Shown here: piece after piece, positions 28,908 through 37,645 of the stretch | Layout: each line of letters begins with the position of its first letter | Position numbering within the stretch: the first letter of the stretch is position 1 | Source: Chloroflexota bacterium | GTDB taxonomy: Bacteria > Chloroflexota > Anaerolineae > Aggregatilineales > Phototrophicaceae | Length of the DNA: 55,415 nucleotides | Reading direction: 5' to 3' | Assembly (NCBI GenBank): GCA_026706455.1 | Contig: JAPOYS010000051.1 | Coordinates: 1 to 55,415, forward strand | Translations under genes and position numbers: made by a program | The notes under the pieces: generated by a model | Database searches by the model: none | Told to the model about the DNA's origin: nothing | Seen by the model: the letters and a program-made list of their open reading frames with translations, nothing else

Positions 28908-29120
28908 CTATGCCCCTTGTACCAGAAGCATGATTAGCGCGACAATGACGCCGGCGGTTATCGCTCCTAAAAACGCGATAACAGCGCCGAGAATCCATTT
29001 CATGTTATCCAGCTTGGTTTCGATGCGCGAGAGCGTGGGGCCAACTTCGCCTCTCTTCAAGTACTCTTCCGCCCGTGTCTCTACTCTGGTGAGACGGTCG
29101 TTCAACGCTGATTCAGCCAT
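28908..29120 (-). CDS. Small coiled-coil plus transmembrane protein, XhlA-like
   Basis: This 70-aa protein has AAGGTG before the ATG. Residues 1-43 are charged and helical (LTRVETRAEEYL, LSRIETKLDNMKW); residues 44-68 form one hydrophobic helix (ILGAVIAFLGAITAGVIVAL). The plan resembles haemolysin XhlA/holin-accessory proteins of phages. It has its own consensus promoter and lower GC than neighbours. Similar-plan proteins are at 39125, 42997 and 43548. A phage lysis role is possible but unproven. Confidence 0.6.
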   Translation of the reverse strand: MAESALNDRLTRVETRAEEYLKRGEVGPTLSRIETKLDNMKWILGAVIAFLGAITAGVIVALIMLLVQGA

Positions 29121-29164
29121 CGGTCACCTTGTTTGTCGCTTCTGTTCAGAACAACCATTGATGT

Positions 29165-29193
29165 ATTATAACACAAATTGTATCAGCTGTTAA
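29165..29193 (-). promoter_or_regulatory. Promoter of the XhlA-like gene
   Basis: On the minus strand TTAACA (29193-29188) and a perfect TATAAT (29170-29165) are separated by 17 bp, about 45 bp before the start codon at 29120. Confidence 0.65.
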
Positions 29194-29322
29194 TCACTCT
29201 GATAATTGACGAGTGAGGATGGAAAGAAGCATGAATTGCATCCGCGGCTACCTTGGCTCTCGTGAAGTAAATCCGCTTCTTTCATCATCCTTCTCCCTCC
29301 CGAGGTCTGAATCGGAGCTGTG

Positions 29323-30345
29323 ATGTCCGTCATGCGCAACAAAATCCTCGGCTGCCTCTACGGGCAAGCGCTCGGCGACGCCTTCGCCATGCCAGCCCAA
29401 ATCCACCCCGATGACACCGAACGCTGCTTCGGCTGGCTCGATAGCTGGCAAGCCGCGCCCGCCGACCACATCGTGCACGCCGGGCTGCCCGCCGGGCGCA
29501 TCACGGACGACTCCGAACAAGCCTTCTCCATCGCGCAGGCCCTGATCGAGGCCGGCGGCGTTTCGCTTGAGGCGGCGGTCAGCGGGCTCACCGCCTGGTA
29601 CGACCGCGTCGATGGCGACAATTCGCCCTACGTCGGTCCGAGCACACGGCGCGGAATGAACGCGCTCAAAGCCGGCGAAGACCCGCGAAAGACTGGCCTC
29701 TGGGGCGATACCAATGGCGCGCCCATGCGCATCGCGCCCATCGGCTTGCTCCATTCAGGCGATATCGATGGCGCGGTCGCCGACGCCGCCATCGTCTGCA
29801 TGCCCACCCATTTCACGCAGCCGGCCGTTTCGGGGGCGGCGGCCGTGGCCGCCGCTGTTGCCCAGGCGCTGGTGGAAGACGCCTCGTTGGCTGATGTGAT
29901 TGCCGCCGGGCTGCGCGGCGCCGAGCTGGGACGCGCCCACGGTCGCCGCTGGTTCGGCTGTTCCGTCGCCTTCAAGATCGAGGCGGCGCTGGCGATCGCC
30001 AATAGCGGTGATGACAAACGTTCAAAATTGCGGCGTATATTCGACGAAATCGGCGCGACCCTGAATGTGCCGGAGACGGTCGGCGCGGCATTCGGCCTGC
30101 TGGCAATGGCGGCGGGCGACCCCAAGGCGACAGCGATCCTGGCGGCCAACCTCTCGGGCGATGCCGATACCATCGGCGCGATCGCCTGCGCCATGGCCGG
30201 GGCATTCGCTGGCTTCAACGCGATCCCGGCGGACGATATCGCGGTGCTGGAAAGCGATGCGGTCTTCCAATCCTATGATGTGCGCGGCATCGCCGTCGGT
30301 TTGGAAGCCATGATTGCGAAATCGCCGGACATCGCCCAGGCATGA
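29323..30345 (+). CDS. ADP-ribosylglycohydrolase (DraG/ARH family)
   Basis: This 340-aa protein starts at the ATG at 29323 (GGAG 5 nt upstream). ARH motifs are complete: ILGCLYGQALGDAFAMPAQ, the metal site GRITDDSEQAFSIA, MRIAPIGLLHSG and the late NLSGDADTIGAIACAMAGA. These two-magnesium enzymes remove ADP-ribose from proteins or hydrolyse ADP-ribose derivatives; some members act on other ribosides. It begins a tight operon (4-nt overlap with the PfkB kinase, then YjbQ and a nucleoside hydrolase), which suggests handling of ribose-containing small molecules rather than nitrogenase regulation. Confidence 0.9.
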   Translation: MSVMRNKILGCLYGQALGDAFAMPAQIHPDDTERCFGWLDSWQAAPADHIVHAGLPAGRITDDSEQAFSIAQALIEAGGVSLEAAVSGLTAWYDRVDGDNSPYVGPSTRRGMNALKAGEDPRKTGLWGDTNGAPMRIAPIGLLHSGDIDGAVADAAIVCMPTHFTQPAVSGAAAVAAAVAQALVEDASLADVIAAGLRGAELGRAHGRRWFGCSVAFKIEAALAIANSGDDKRSKLRRIFDEIGATLNVPETVGAAFGLLAMAAGDPKATAILAANLSGDADTIGAIACAMAGAFAGFNAIPADDIAVLESDAVFQSYDVRGIAVGLEAMIAKSPDIAQA

Positions 30346-31298
30346 CGAAGCGCCTGGCAACCGTCGGCGACCTGGTGGTTGATATCGTTCTGGATGCCCG
30401 CCTGCCAGTGCAAGCCGACGCCCATCAGACCTTGAAGCGGCTGGAATTTGAGGCCGGCGGCGCCTGCACGACTGTCCTGGCGGGGCGCAACATGGGGCTG
30501 GACGTTTCGGTTCTCGGTACTGTTGGCGACGACTCGCAAGGGCGCATGCTGCTGGACCTTCTCAGTGCGGCTGCTGTCGATACGTCCGCGCTTGTGATCC
30601 CCGAGCGAAGCACGACCACCACCGTCGTGGCGCTCACCGATTCGGCAAGAGGCGATCACGTCTTCCTCGGTCATTACGGCGTCGGCGCCGATATAGGCTT
30701 CACTGAGCGTGCTGAGCGTGTGCTGGCCTCAGCCGACGCAGTCTTCATCCCCGGTTATACGCTGGTTGAAGCGCGGCTGACGGGCTTGGTCGACGGCGTG
30801 TTGGACTGGCTCGCGGCGCATGAGAGCCGGCTCTACTTTGATGTCGGTCCCTTCGCGCGCCAGCTCTCGCTGACGCAGCTGGATCGCGTGCTTGCGCTCA
30901 CCGATACGCTCCTGCTGACTAAAGACGAGATTCCCTTCGTGACGGCGGGCGCGGGCGGGCTGGCCGCCCTTCGCGAGCTGCGGCGGCGCTATCCGACGCT
31001 GACCATCGCGCTGAAACTGGCGCAGGCCGGCTGCCGTATCATTACCGGCGCGGACGAAATGCATTGCCCGGGCTTTGCTGTTAAAGTGGTGGATACGGTC
31101 GGGGCCGGCGATGCCTTCGCCGGCGCATTCATTTGGGCCGATTTGCAAGGGTATTCCCCGCTCGAATGTGGCACAATCGCCAATGCCATGGGCGGGTCCA
31201 GCGTGGAACGCGCCGGCGCCGGAACCAAGGCGCCAACGCGCGCCGATGTTCAGGCGCTGCTTGACCGGCAGAATGCAGGGATCATCTTATCATGCTGA
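30342..31298 (+). CDS. PfkB-family carbohydrate kinase
   Basis: The 318-aa protein is ribokinase-like. It has TVGDLVVDIVLDARLPV at the start, the sugar-binding GGACTTVLAGRNMGLDVSVL, a lid and SLTQLDRVLALTDTLLLTKDEI. The catalytic and anion-hole signature VVDTVGAGDAFAGAFIWA has the normal GAGD aspartate. It probably phosphorylates ribose or a nucleoside. Its ATG overlaps the ADP-ribosylglycohydrolase stop by 4 nt and its own stop overlaps YjbQ by 7 nt, so all are translated together. Confidence 0.9.
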   Translation: MTKRLATVGDLVVDIVLDARLPVQADAHQTLKRLEFEAGGACTTVLAGRNMGLDVSVLGTVGDDSQGRMLLDLLSAAAVDTSALVIPERSTTTTVVALTDSARGDHVFLGHYGVGADIGFTERAERVLASADAVFIPGYTLVEARLTGLVDGVLDWLAAHESRLYFDVGPFARQLSLTQLDRVLALTDTLLLTKDEIPFVTAGAGGLAALRELRRRYPTLTIALKLAQAGCRIITGADEMHCPGFAVKVVDTVGAGDAFAGAFIWADLQGYSPLECGTIANAMGGSSVERAGAGTKAPTRADVQALLDRQNAGIILSC

Positions 31299-31699
31299 AG
31301 CAGATTGAAATTGAGACGCCGGCTGGCGACGCTCTGGTTGATATCACCGCGCAGGCGCAGGCTCTGGTGGCGGATAGCGGCGTAGAGGCGGGCATCTGCG
31401 CCCTGATCGTGCCCCACACTACAGCCGCCATCACGCTGAATTCGGCGCTGGACCCTGCCACACCGACCGATATCCTGGCTGATGTCAAGCGCCTCGTGCC
31501 AACGCGCGTCGACTTCGCTCACCAGTATGATACGCCCGCCGACGCCGCCGCCCATATCAAAGCGACCCTGGTCGGCAACAGCATCACCCTGGCGATTGAC
31601 GGAGGCGAGCTGCTCGTCGGCTGGTCGCAGAGCATCCTGTTTTACGAATTCGATGGTCCGCGCCGCCGGACGGTGCAGGTTAAGATTATCGCAGGTTGA
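31292..31699 (+). CDS. YjbQ (UPF0047) family protein
   Basis: This 135-aa protein is full length for the family. It carries ICALIVPHTTAAITLNSAL (the PHTTA signature), a middle histidine region (DFAHQYDTPADAAAHIKATL) and the end LLVGWSQSILFYEFDGPRRR (GxWQxixxxExDGPR). Members have been reported with low thiamine-phosphate synthase activity; the physiological role is not settled. Overlap with the kinase gene shows co-translation. Confidence 0.9.
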   Translation: MLKQIEIETPAGDALVDITAQAQALVADSGVEAGICALIVPHTTAAITLNSALDPATPTDILADVKRLVPTRVDFAHQYDTPADAAAHIKATLVGNSITLAIDGGELLVGWSQSILFYEFDGPRRRTVQVKIIAG

Positions 31700-31753
31700 A
31701 TTGACCACCGCGGACACCGAATACGCTGAGGGCACGGAGGAAAGAGAGCCACC

Positions 31754-32698
31754 ATGCCGCGCAAGATCATAATCGATACCGACCCCGGCGTTGACGATAC
31801 GATGGCTATCTTCCTCGCCCTCTGCTCGCCCGAGCTGGATGTCATCGGGCTGACCACCATCTTCGGCAATGTGCATACCGAGTTGGCCACCAAGAACGCC
31901 CTGCGCCTGCTGGAGATCGCCGGGCGCGCCGATATTCCAGTGGCGGCCGGCGCCGTTGACGCGCTGACGGGACCCTTCGAAGGACCTGTGCCAACCGTGC
32001 ATGGCGCCGATGGCCAAGGCGATGTCTTCCTGCCCGATCCGGCTGGCAGCGCTATCGAGCTCAGTGCCGCCCAGTTCATCATTGAGCAGCTGCGCGCCAA
32101 TCCCGGCGAGATCACGCTGGCGCCCGTCGGCCCCTTGAGCAATATCGCGCTCGCTCTGCGGCTCGAGCCGCGCATCGCCGAATGGGTCGACGAGGTCGTG
32201 CTGATGGGCGGCAACGCGCTCGTGCCCGGCAACGCCAGCCCGGCGGGCGAAGCCAATATCCGCAACGACCCGGAAGCGGCCGATCTCGTCTTCGGCGCGC
32301 AATGGCAAGTGACCATGGTTGGCTTGGATGTCACCCTGCGCGTACACATGGGACCCGAGCAAATCGCCGACTACGCGACCCACGGCAATCCGATGTCGGA
32401 TCATATCACGCGCATCCTGCCGCACTATCGCAATTATTTCGAATCGAATTACGACGCCGAAGGCATCTTTGTGCACGACTCCAGCGCGATCGCCTATCTG
32501 TTGGATCCCAGCTTATTCAGCGTGAGGCGCTGGCCTATCCGCGTCGGAACGCAGGGGCTGGGGCGCGGCAAGACTTGGCCCGCGACCGGCGGACGCCTGC
32601 TGCCGGCTTGGGAGAGCCGTCCGCCGGTGAATGTCTGCGTCGGCGTCGAGGGCGACAAAGTGGTCGCACTGGCGGCTGAGCGGCTGAGAAGAGCCTAG
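31754..32698 (+). CDS. Inosine-uridine-type nucleoside hydrolase (second copy)
   Basis: This 314-aa protein has the family core: KIIIDTDPGVDDTMAIFLAL (calcium-binding aspartates), VIGLTTIFGNVHTELATKNA, VHGADGQGD, ITLAPVGPLSNIALALRL and VVLMGGNAL. Later it has EANIRNDPEAAD and FVHDSSAIAYLLDPSLF, where the His of HD is the general acid position. It is more typical in sequence than the copy at 18918, and the two are clearly diverged, so different base preferences are likely. It starts 54 nt after YjbQ, with a short CCGCGGACACCGAATACGC stretch of the CCACAGAG type between them. Confidence 0.92.
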   Translation: MPRKIIIDTDPGVDDTMAIFLALCSPELDVIGLTTIFGNVHTELATKNALRLLEIAGRADIPVAAGAVDALTGPFEGPVPTVHGADGQGDVFLPDPAGSAIELSAAQFIIEQLRANPGEITLAPVGPLSNIALALRLEPRIAEWVDEVVLMGGNALVPGNASPAGEANIRNDPEAADLVFGAQWQVTMVGLDVTLRVHMGPEQIADYATHGNPMSDHITRILPHYRNYFESNYDAEGIFVHDSSAIAYLLDPSLFSVRRWPIRVGTQGLGRGKTWPATGGRLLPAWESRPPVNVCVGVEGDKVVALAAERLRRA

Positions 32699-32816
32699 TC
32701 CCCATCGGCTGCGCTGGCAGGCGCGAAGGCTCGATGTAATAGAGCGCGGCGCAGGGCGTTGATGCCTTCTTTGTTGGCCTTGTGGATGCTATGTGACAAC
32801 GTGGTTCTCCGTTTGA

Positions 32817-32842
32817 GCGGGCGACCCAAGGCTCGCCCCTAC
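32817..32842. repeat. GTAGGGGCG-family hairpin, single unit
   Basis: GCGGGCGACCCAAGGCTCG plus CCCCTAC is a right-hand unit, 15 bp from the SnoaL gene stop in a convergent gap, where it could help end transcripts from both sides. Confidence 0.65.
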
Positions 32843-32857
32843 ATCGTAAGGAGCGGA

Positions 32858-34036
32858 TCAGTCCCGATAAATCTGCTGCATGACGGCGAATTCGTTGAAG
32901 AGCAGCCACTCCTTCGTGATCACTCCGCCTTCGATCTGCTGCTGGGCGATGCCCCACATATTGACGCGGCGGCCCGTCGGCGCGCCATAGATGCCGCCCC
33001 CGCGATGCGTCCCGGCCAGGCGCCAGCGCACCGAAACCAGATAGCCATCGGCATCATTGCCCATCCAGTAGATGTCGTCAATCTGCAGCATGGCGTCAGG
33101 GAACATCGCCAACATGCCGAGCACGAAGGACTGATATTCAGCGCGGCCGTAGAAGACACGCCCGGTCGCGCCGCGAACGAGCAGCCCGCGCGCGTATGAG
33201 GCCTGCGCCTGCTTGAGGCTGCGGCGATTCCAGATATTGTGCCAGGTGCGGCGGATGAACTCCTCGACGTCAAAGCCGCCTGCGCCGCTGGGCTGCATGA
33301 GCGCTGGCTGATTCTGGCCCGGCAGTCGTTCCGCCTCGCCAAAGCGCTCGTCCTCAATTGCGCCGGCGCCCATTTCGTTGCCGATTTGGCGCGCCATCGT
33401 CGGCAGGTCAAAGCCGAGCTGGCGGATTAAATTGGCGGTGTCATAAATCACCCATTCGGCGAAGATGAGATTTTCCAGCGACACGCAATTGGCGATGCAC
33501 CAGAGAAAGACGCTCTTGCCGGTGGGCGGACCGTAACGCGAATAGCCGGTGTTATGCCCCTTGATCACCGTGCGATGCGAGGTGTGGAAACCGATTTCGT
33601 CATCGCCCGCCCAGATGATTTCATCGGCGTAGAGGCGGATATCGGGGAAGGCGTTGATCGTGTGCACGGTATCGGCGACGATCTTCTCGCTGCCGTATTG
33701 CAGCCCGTAGTCATCGTAAACATGCGCCTTATGGCTGTAGGTGTCGTAGATATACCCGATGTCTTTCTCTTCCCAGATGCGATGGGTGATGCGCGCGATG
33801 TAATCGATGATGTCGACATATTGCTCTTCAAAGCCGCGCAGGGGCTGCCGGCGTTCCCCGCCCGGATTGCGCAGCAGCGCGTCCGTGCCGCCGCTAGCCG
33901 CCAAGGAAATAGAAAAGTCGCTCGGCATGACGCGCGCGCCGTGGGCGATCGCTGTCGGTTCGGATGCGGCGCTGGCTGGCGGCTTCTGCTCCCCGACAGT
34001 CGCTGAATCACGGGTGACTTCTCTCTTTTGCGCCAT
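32858..34036 (-). CDS. Tandem SnoaL-like (NTF2-fold) protein
   Basis: The start is taken at the ATG at 34036, with GGGAGCG upstream, giving 392 aa. It contains two SnoaL/polyketide-cyclase-type domains: the first at about residues 70-190 (IARITHRIWEEKDIGYIYDT, HVYDDYGLQYG, GYSRYGPPTGKSVFLWCIAN) and the second at about 245-385 (RRTWHNIWNRRSL, GRAEYQSFVLGMLAMFPDAM, GIYGAPTGRRVNMWGIAQQQ). Each has the R-W/Y...GPPTG...W signature. Fusions of two ester-cyclase-like domains act in small-molecule degradation or hydration; the substrate is unknown. It is last in a four-gene minus-strand operon. Confidence 0.8.
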   Translation of the reverse strand: MAQKREVTRDSATVGEQKPPASAASEPTAIAHGARVMPSDFSISLAASGGTDALLRNPGGERRQPLRGFEEQYVDIIDYIARITHRIWEEKDIGYIYDTYSHKAHVYDDYGLQYGSEKIVADTVHTINAFPDIRLYADEIIWAGDDEIGFHTSHRTVIKGHNTGYSRYGPPTGKSVFLWCIANCVSLENLIFAEWVIYDTANLIRQLGFDLPTMARQIGNEMGAGAIEDERFGEAERLPGQNQPALMQPSGAGGFDVEEFIRRTWHNIWNRRSLKQAQASYARGLLVRGATGRVFYGRAEYQSFVLGMLAMFPDAMLQIDDIYWMGNDADGYLVSVRWRLAGTHRGGGIYGAPTGRRVNMWGIAQQQIEGGVITKEWLLFNEFAVMQQIYRD

Positions 34037-34052
34037 CGTAAATCGCTCCCGG

Positions 34053-34883
34053 CTAATCCTCGCGCGCGGACGTACATGATACCTCAAAGAAGCGAATCGT
34101 CGCGTCTCGCAAGGGCCTCCATTCGTGCCCGCAGCCTTTGACGACCTTTAGCGTCGCCTTACAGCCCAGTCGCTGATATTGCTCGAACAGCGATGCGAGG
34201 CGTTCACGGCGAGTTGCGCCTGCGAGATTGGCGCCGGGCCTCCACCAGGGATCGTCGTCCGCAATGCGGATATCAGCGTCATCGTTCTCGCCTACGAGTA
34301 ACTGTATCGGCAGCCTTCGCAGGACGGCGATATCAATGGCGCGGCCGAAGAGGCGCTCGGCGTCTCGCACGCCGCTCCACCAGTCGAACGATTCATCGAG
34401 CAGCGTAACCCGGCCCGGCGCCGCCAAGGAGAGCGCGCTCAGGCGCTCGGCGTGAAAATAAGCGAAACGGTGGGCGAACTGAGCGCCGCCGGAAAACCCG
34501 CCCAACATGAATCGCTCGCATGAGACGCGGTAACGCTGGCTAATCTCAGCCAGCATGCCCAGCAGAATCTGATCATAGCGAATATCGTGGAAGCGCAATA
34601 GCTTATAATTTTCGACGTCTCGCGGCTCAATGAGACCTGCTGGGAACAAGGGACAAACCAGTAAAACTTGATTGCGGATGGCGAAGTCCGTGAGCTGATC
34701 GCGATAAAAGGCGGCGTCGCGGTAGGTCCCGTGCGCGTAAACGCAGATCCGCCGAATCTCATCCGGCGCGTACAAGCAATACGAGAACCGTGGATCCGCG
34801 CCATAGGCAATGAAGGTCGTCCGACCGTAAAGAAACGGGGATCCTCTGTCGCGCGATGGCTCGGCGCCTCCGGATGGTCGCAT
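34053..34883 (-). CDS. Alpha/beta hydrolase
   Basis: This 276-aa protein has the fold and triad positions of alpha/beta hydrolases: FMLGGFSGGAQFAHRFAYFH (GxSxG nucleophile elbow, Ser near residue 144), LLVGENDDADI (acid position) and VVKGCGHEWRPL (His). ICVYAHGTYRDAA supplies the oxyanion strand. It resembles polyhydroxybutyrate-depolymerase-like or esterase members; no signal peptide. Its stop is 16 nt before the SnoaL start, and its start is 24 nt after the glycosyltransferase stop. Confidence 0.8.
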   Translation of the reverse strand: MRPSGGAEPSRDRGSPFLYGRTTFIAYGADPRFSYCLYAPDEIRRICVYAHGTYRDAAFYRDQLTDFAIRNQVLLVCPLFPAGLIEPRDVENYKLLRFHDIRYDQILLGMLAEISQRYRVSCERFMLGGFSGGAQFAHRFAYFHAERLSALSLAAPGRVTLLDESFDWWSGVRDAERLFGRAIDIAVLRRLPIQLLVGENDDADIRIADDDPWWRPGANLAGATRRERLASLFEQYQRLGCKATLKVVKGCGHEWRPLRDATIRFFEVSCTSARED

Positions 34884-34907
34884 GCCGTCCTCAATGCGCT
34901 GCGCTGA

Positions 34908-36125
34908 TTAGGCGCGCGCCCAGGTCGGGTTGCGCCGCAGCAGATACTTCGCGATCCGGATTGGCGCGCTCTCCACCGGATGCCGCTCCGCCACCGCCTG
35001 CAGCACTTCGTATTCGCGCTTGGCCAGCGGCGCCAGGGAGTACTTCTCCAGCGCGCCGCGCCGCGCCTTCTCGCCCATCGTCCGCCTCAAATCCGGCGCC
35101 GCCAGGACGTTTCGGATGGCAGCCTCGATGCTGTTGGTATCCGTCTCGCAGAGGTAGCCGTTGACCTCGTGCTCGATCATATATTTTAGCTCGGGCACGT
35201 TCGTGGCGATGCAAGGCAATCCGCAAGCCATTGCTTCCAGCAGGCTGCGGGCCGTTCCTTCGCTCAAGGAAGTGATGATCGAGACGCGCGCGCGATTCAG
35301 GTAGGCGGGCAGCTGCCCATGTTCGATGCGGCCCAGCCAGTCGATGCGGCCGTCCAGATCGCCGAAGCGCCGTTTCAGCGCCGGCAGTTGGTCATCTTCC
35401 GTGCTGATCTCGCGCGGCAGCGGTCCCGCGATCATGGCGATTGTGACATCCAGCCGCTCCACCGCTTCCAGCAGCGCCGGCAGATTCTTGAATTCCAGCG
35501 CGCGCCCGTGGTAGACGAGATCATATTGCTTGGGCTCCGGCAAAGGACGGAAGAGCTCGGAATCGACATAGTTGGGTATTACGGTCGTCTTTGCGCGGGC
35601 CGCGGGTTCGATGCCGGCGAAATGCTGCGCGATTTGCCGGGTCGGGCAGATGATGTGCTGCGCGCGCCGCGCCCCCATGCGCTCCATGCCCTCCACGTGC
35701 GCCAATTCGGCCGGCGTGAAGCGCCCGGGCGTCACGCGCCGCTGGTCGGACAAAACGAAGCCGAAGCGATAGACGAGCGGGATGCGCCAAGCCCAGGCGA
35801 TGCGCTGCGCCACCACAATCGCCGCTGCATCGCAGGTCTGCACGAGATGCGAATGCAAGAGAAAGGGCGCATGGAGTTGGTGGATGCGGCGCGCGTAAGT
35901 CTTTGCCGGCAGCCCCATCCAGTTGCAATGCAGCTTCATGCCATCTAGCTGCGGCAGGAGCCTCAACTCTTCGCGCCCGCCGAAGCTGACGATATGCACC
36001 TCGGCGCCCTCACCTTGGAAGGCGCGCGGCAGCGAAAGCTGCAAGTCGAATAGCCCGGCTTTGTGCCATTGCATCAGCGAGTCGCCATGATTTAGCACAT
36101 AACAGAGGCGCAGTGGCTTCGCCAT
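34908..36125 (-). CDS. Glycosyltransferase family 4 (GT-B fold)
   Basis: The 405-aa protein has a typical GT4 layout: an N-terminal acceptor domain (LCYVLNHGDSLMQWHKAGLF, RAFQGEGAEVHIVSFGG), a central YHGRALEFKNLPALLEAVER and a C-terminal donor domain with VSIITSLSEGTARSLLEAMA, in which the EGTARSLLEAMACGLPCIAT region contains the E-x7-E nucleotide-sugar motif. Products could be surface glycans or glycolipids. Genes around it are catabolic rather than glycan clusters, so the target is unclear. It lies 36 nt after the enolase-superfamily gene. Confidence 0.87.
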   Translation of the reverse strand: MAKPLRLCYVLNHGDSLMQWHKAGLFDLQLSLPRAFQGEGAEVHIVSFGGREELRLLPQLDGMKLHCNWMGLPAKTYARRIHQLHAPFLLHSHLVQTCDAAAIVVAQRIAWAWRIPLVYRFGFVLSDQRRVTPGRFTPAELAHVEGMERMGARRAQHIICPTRQIAQHFAGIEPAARAKTTVIPNYVDSELFRPLPEPKQYDLVYHGRALEFKNLPALLEAVERLDVTIAMIAGPLPREISTEDDQLPALKRRFGDLDGRIDWLGRIEHGQLPAYLNRARVSIITSLSEGTARSLLEAMACGLPCIATNVPELKYMIEHEVNGYLCETDTNSIEAAIRNVLAAPDLRRTMGEKARRGALEKYSLAPLAKREYEVLQAVAERHPVESAPIRIAKYLLRRNPTWARA

Positions 36126-36161
36126 TCGCTGGTGTCGCTCCTTGCTCGTTTTCCGCGCTCG

Positions 36162-37268
36162 TTAGGCCAGCCGATGGCGCTCGAGAAAATCATAATTGGG
36201 CCTGAAGCCCAGCCCGGGGCGATCGGGAATCGTCAGCCAGCCGTCCGCGTCCAGGCGCAAATTCTCTTCAAAGACATGCCCGCGATTCTCATCGACCGTG
36301 TCGCGATAGAATTCAACGATGAGCCCGTTGGGAATTGCCCCGACGAGATGCAGATGAATCTCTTGATCGCCGTGCGGCGCGATCTGCAAGTTGTGCGCGC
36401 CCGCCAGCGCGGCCACATTCATGAACTCGGTGATGCCGCCGAGCACCTGGGCATCGGCATTGTAGATGGCGGCCGCCTCATGCGCAATGAGATCGCGAAA
36501 GCCGTAGCGCGTATACTCGTTCTCGCCCGTGGCAATCGCTATGGATGTCGCGTCCGCTAGCTTGCCGTGCCCGCGATAGTCGTCCGGCGGCAGCGGCTCC
36601 TCGAACCAGAAGATATCGCAGGGCTCAATCTTGCGCGCGATTTGCAGGGCTTCGCGCAGGTTGTAGGCGCAGTTGGCATCCACCATCAGCTTGACCTCGC
36701 TGCCGATGGTCTCGCGCACGACGCGGACGCGCTCGACATCGTCGGCGATGCTCGCGCCGCCGATTTTCATCTTGACCGCCTTGGCGCCCAGCGCCAGGTT
36801 CGCTTCCATCTCAGCCGCCAAACCGGCCAGCCCCTTGCCTTCGCCGTAGTATCCGCCGGCAATATAGGCTGGCGCGCGGTCTCGCGCCGCGCCCAACAGC
36901 TTATGAACCGACCTGCCGGCCGCCTTACCCATCAGGTCCCAAAGCGCGATGTCAATGCCGCTGATGAAACGGGTGGTGAGGCCGCGCCGGCCAACCAACT
37001 TGGGCACCCAGAGCGCCTCCCAAATCCGCCGATAGTTGAATGGATCTTCGCCGATCAGCAAGGGCTTGAAATGCTCAAGCAAGCCCTGCGCCACTTGCGC
37101 CATGCCGAGCGACTGCGGCTTATGCGCCCAGCCGATGCCGGTCAAGTCGGCGTCCGTATGTATGTGCAGCAGGTTCAGCCCGCTATGCGTGTAGGTGTGC
37201 ATCCCGTTGCGTATCGGCGCGCCCCGTTCCCAGCGGTATTGGCGCAGTTCGATGTCGGTGATTTTCAT
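36162..37268 (-). CDS. Enolase-superfamily enzyme (mandelate racemase/muconate lactonizing-like)
   Basis: The ATG at 37268 gives 368 aa. The N-terminal capping domain is followed by a barrel with the MR-type motifs: AVKMKIGGA (KxK base), LMVDANCAYN (first metal Asp), FWFEEPLPPDD (Glu), IATGENEYTRYG (Glu) and NADAQVLGGITEFMNVA. APHGDQEIHLHL supplies the His/Asp region typical of acid-sugar dehydratases. It probably dehydrates or racemises a hydroxy-acid such as a sugar acid. It is the first gene of the four-gene minus-strand operon. Confidence 0.88.
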   Translation of the reverse strand: MKITDIELRQYRWERGAPIRNGMHTYTHSGLNLLHIHTDADLTGIGWAHKPQSLGMAQVAQGLLEHFKPLLIGEDPFNYRRIWEALWVPKLVGRRGLTTRFISGIDIALWDLMGKAAGRSVHKLLGAARDRAPAYIAGGYYGEGKGLAGLAAEMEANLALGAKAVKMKIGGASIADDVERVRVVRETIGSEVKLMVDANCAYNLREALQIARKIEPCDIFWFEEPLPPDDYRGHGKLADATSIAIATGENEYTRYGFRDLIAHEAAAIYNADAQVLGGITEFMNVAALAGAHNLQIAPHGDQEIHLHLVGAIPNGLIVEFYRDTVDENRGHVFEENLRLDADGWLTIPDRPGLGFRPNYDFLERHRLA

Positions 37269-37290
37269 GGCATTCGGCTCTCGCGTTTTG

Positions 37291-37498
37291 CGCGCGACCT
37301 GATAGGTCGCCCCTACATTACTAGGCGGACGGTTGACTGGTATTGTAGAGGATAATCCGCCAGGCGGCACAGCGATTTTTCGCCACAGAGGCAGGGAGGC
37401 TCAGAAGAAAAGAGGTGACGACCCAACATACCGTTCCTACCGGTAAACCAGTGGCTGACCCTCCTTTGGGCAGCGGACGACCCAAGGGCCGCCCCTAC
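37291..37498. repeat. Two GTAGGGGCG-family hairpins flanking a CCACAGAG stretch
   Basis: The first unit is 37291-37315 (GCGCGACCTGATAGGTCG plus CCCCTAC) and the second 37473-37498 (GCGGACGACCCAAGGGCCG plus CCCCTAC). Between them, near 37383, is CCACAGAGGCAGGGAGGC. These fill most of the 376-bp divergent gap; a promoter for the next gene follows. Confidence 0.65.
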
Positions 37499-37520
37499 AA
37501 TTTGTGTTGGCGGCGGCCTT

Positions 37521-37549
37521 TTGACGCGCAGACGCGAAAATGTTATGCT
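37521..37549 (+). promoter_or_regulatory. Putative promoter of the ADP-ribosylglycohydrolase paralog
   Basis: TTGACG (37521-37526) and TATGCT (37544-37549) are 17 bp apart, about 97 bp before the ATG at 37646. Confidence 0.5.
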
Positions 37550-37645
37550 CGCGCGAATTATCCAGCGCGCCGGTCTCGTATGTTTGCGCCCGACGATGTC
37601 CGCTCAATTGCCCGCTGTTTGAACGAAACCAGTTAGGAGAAAACG

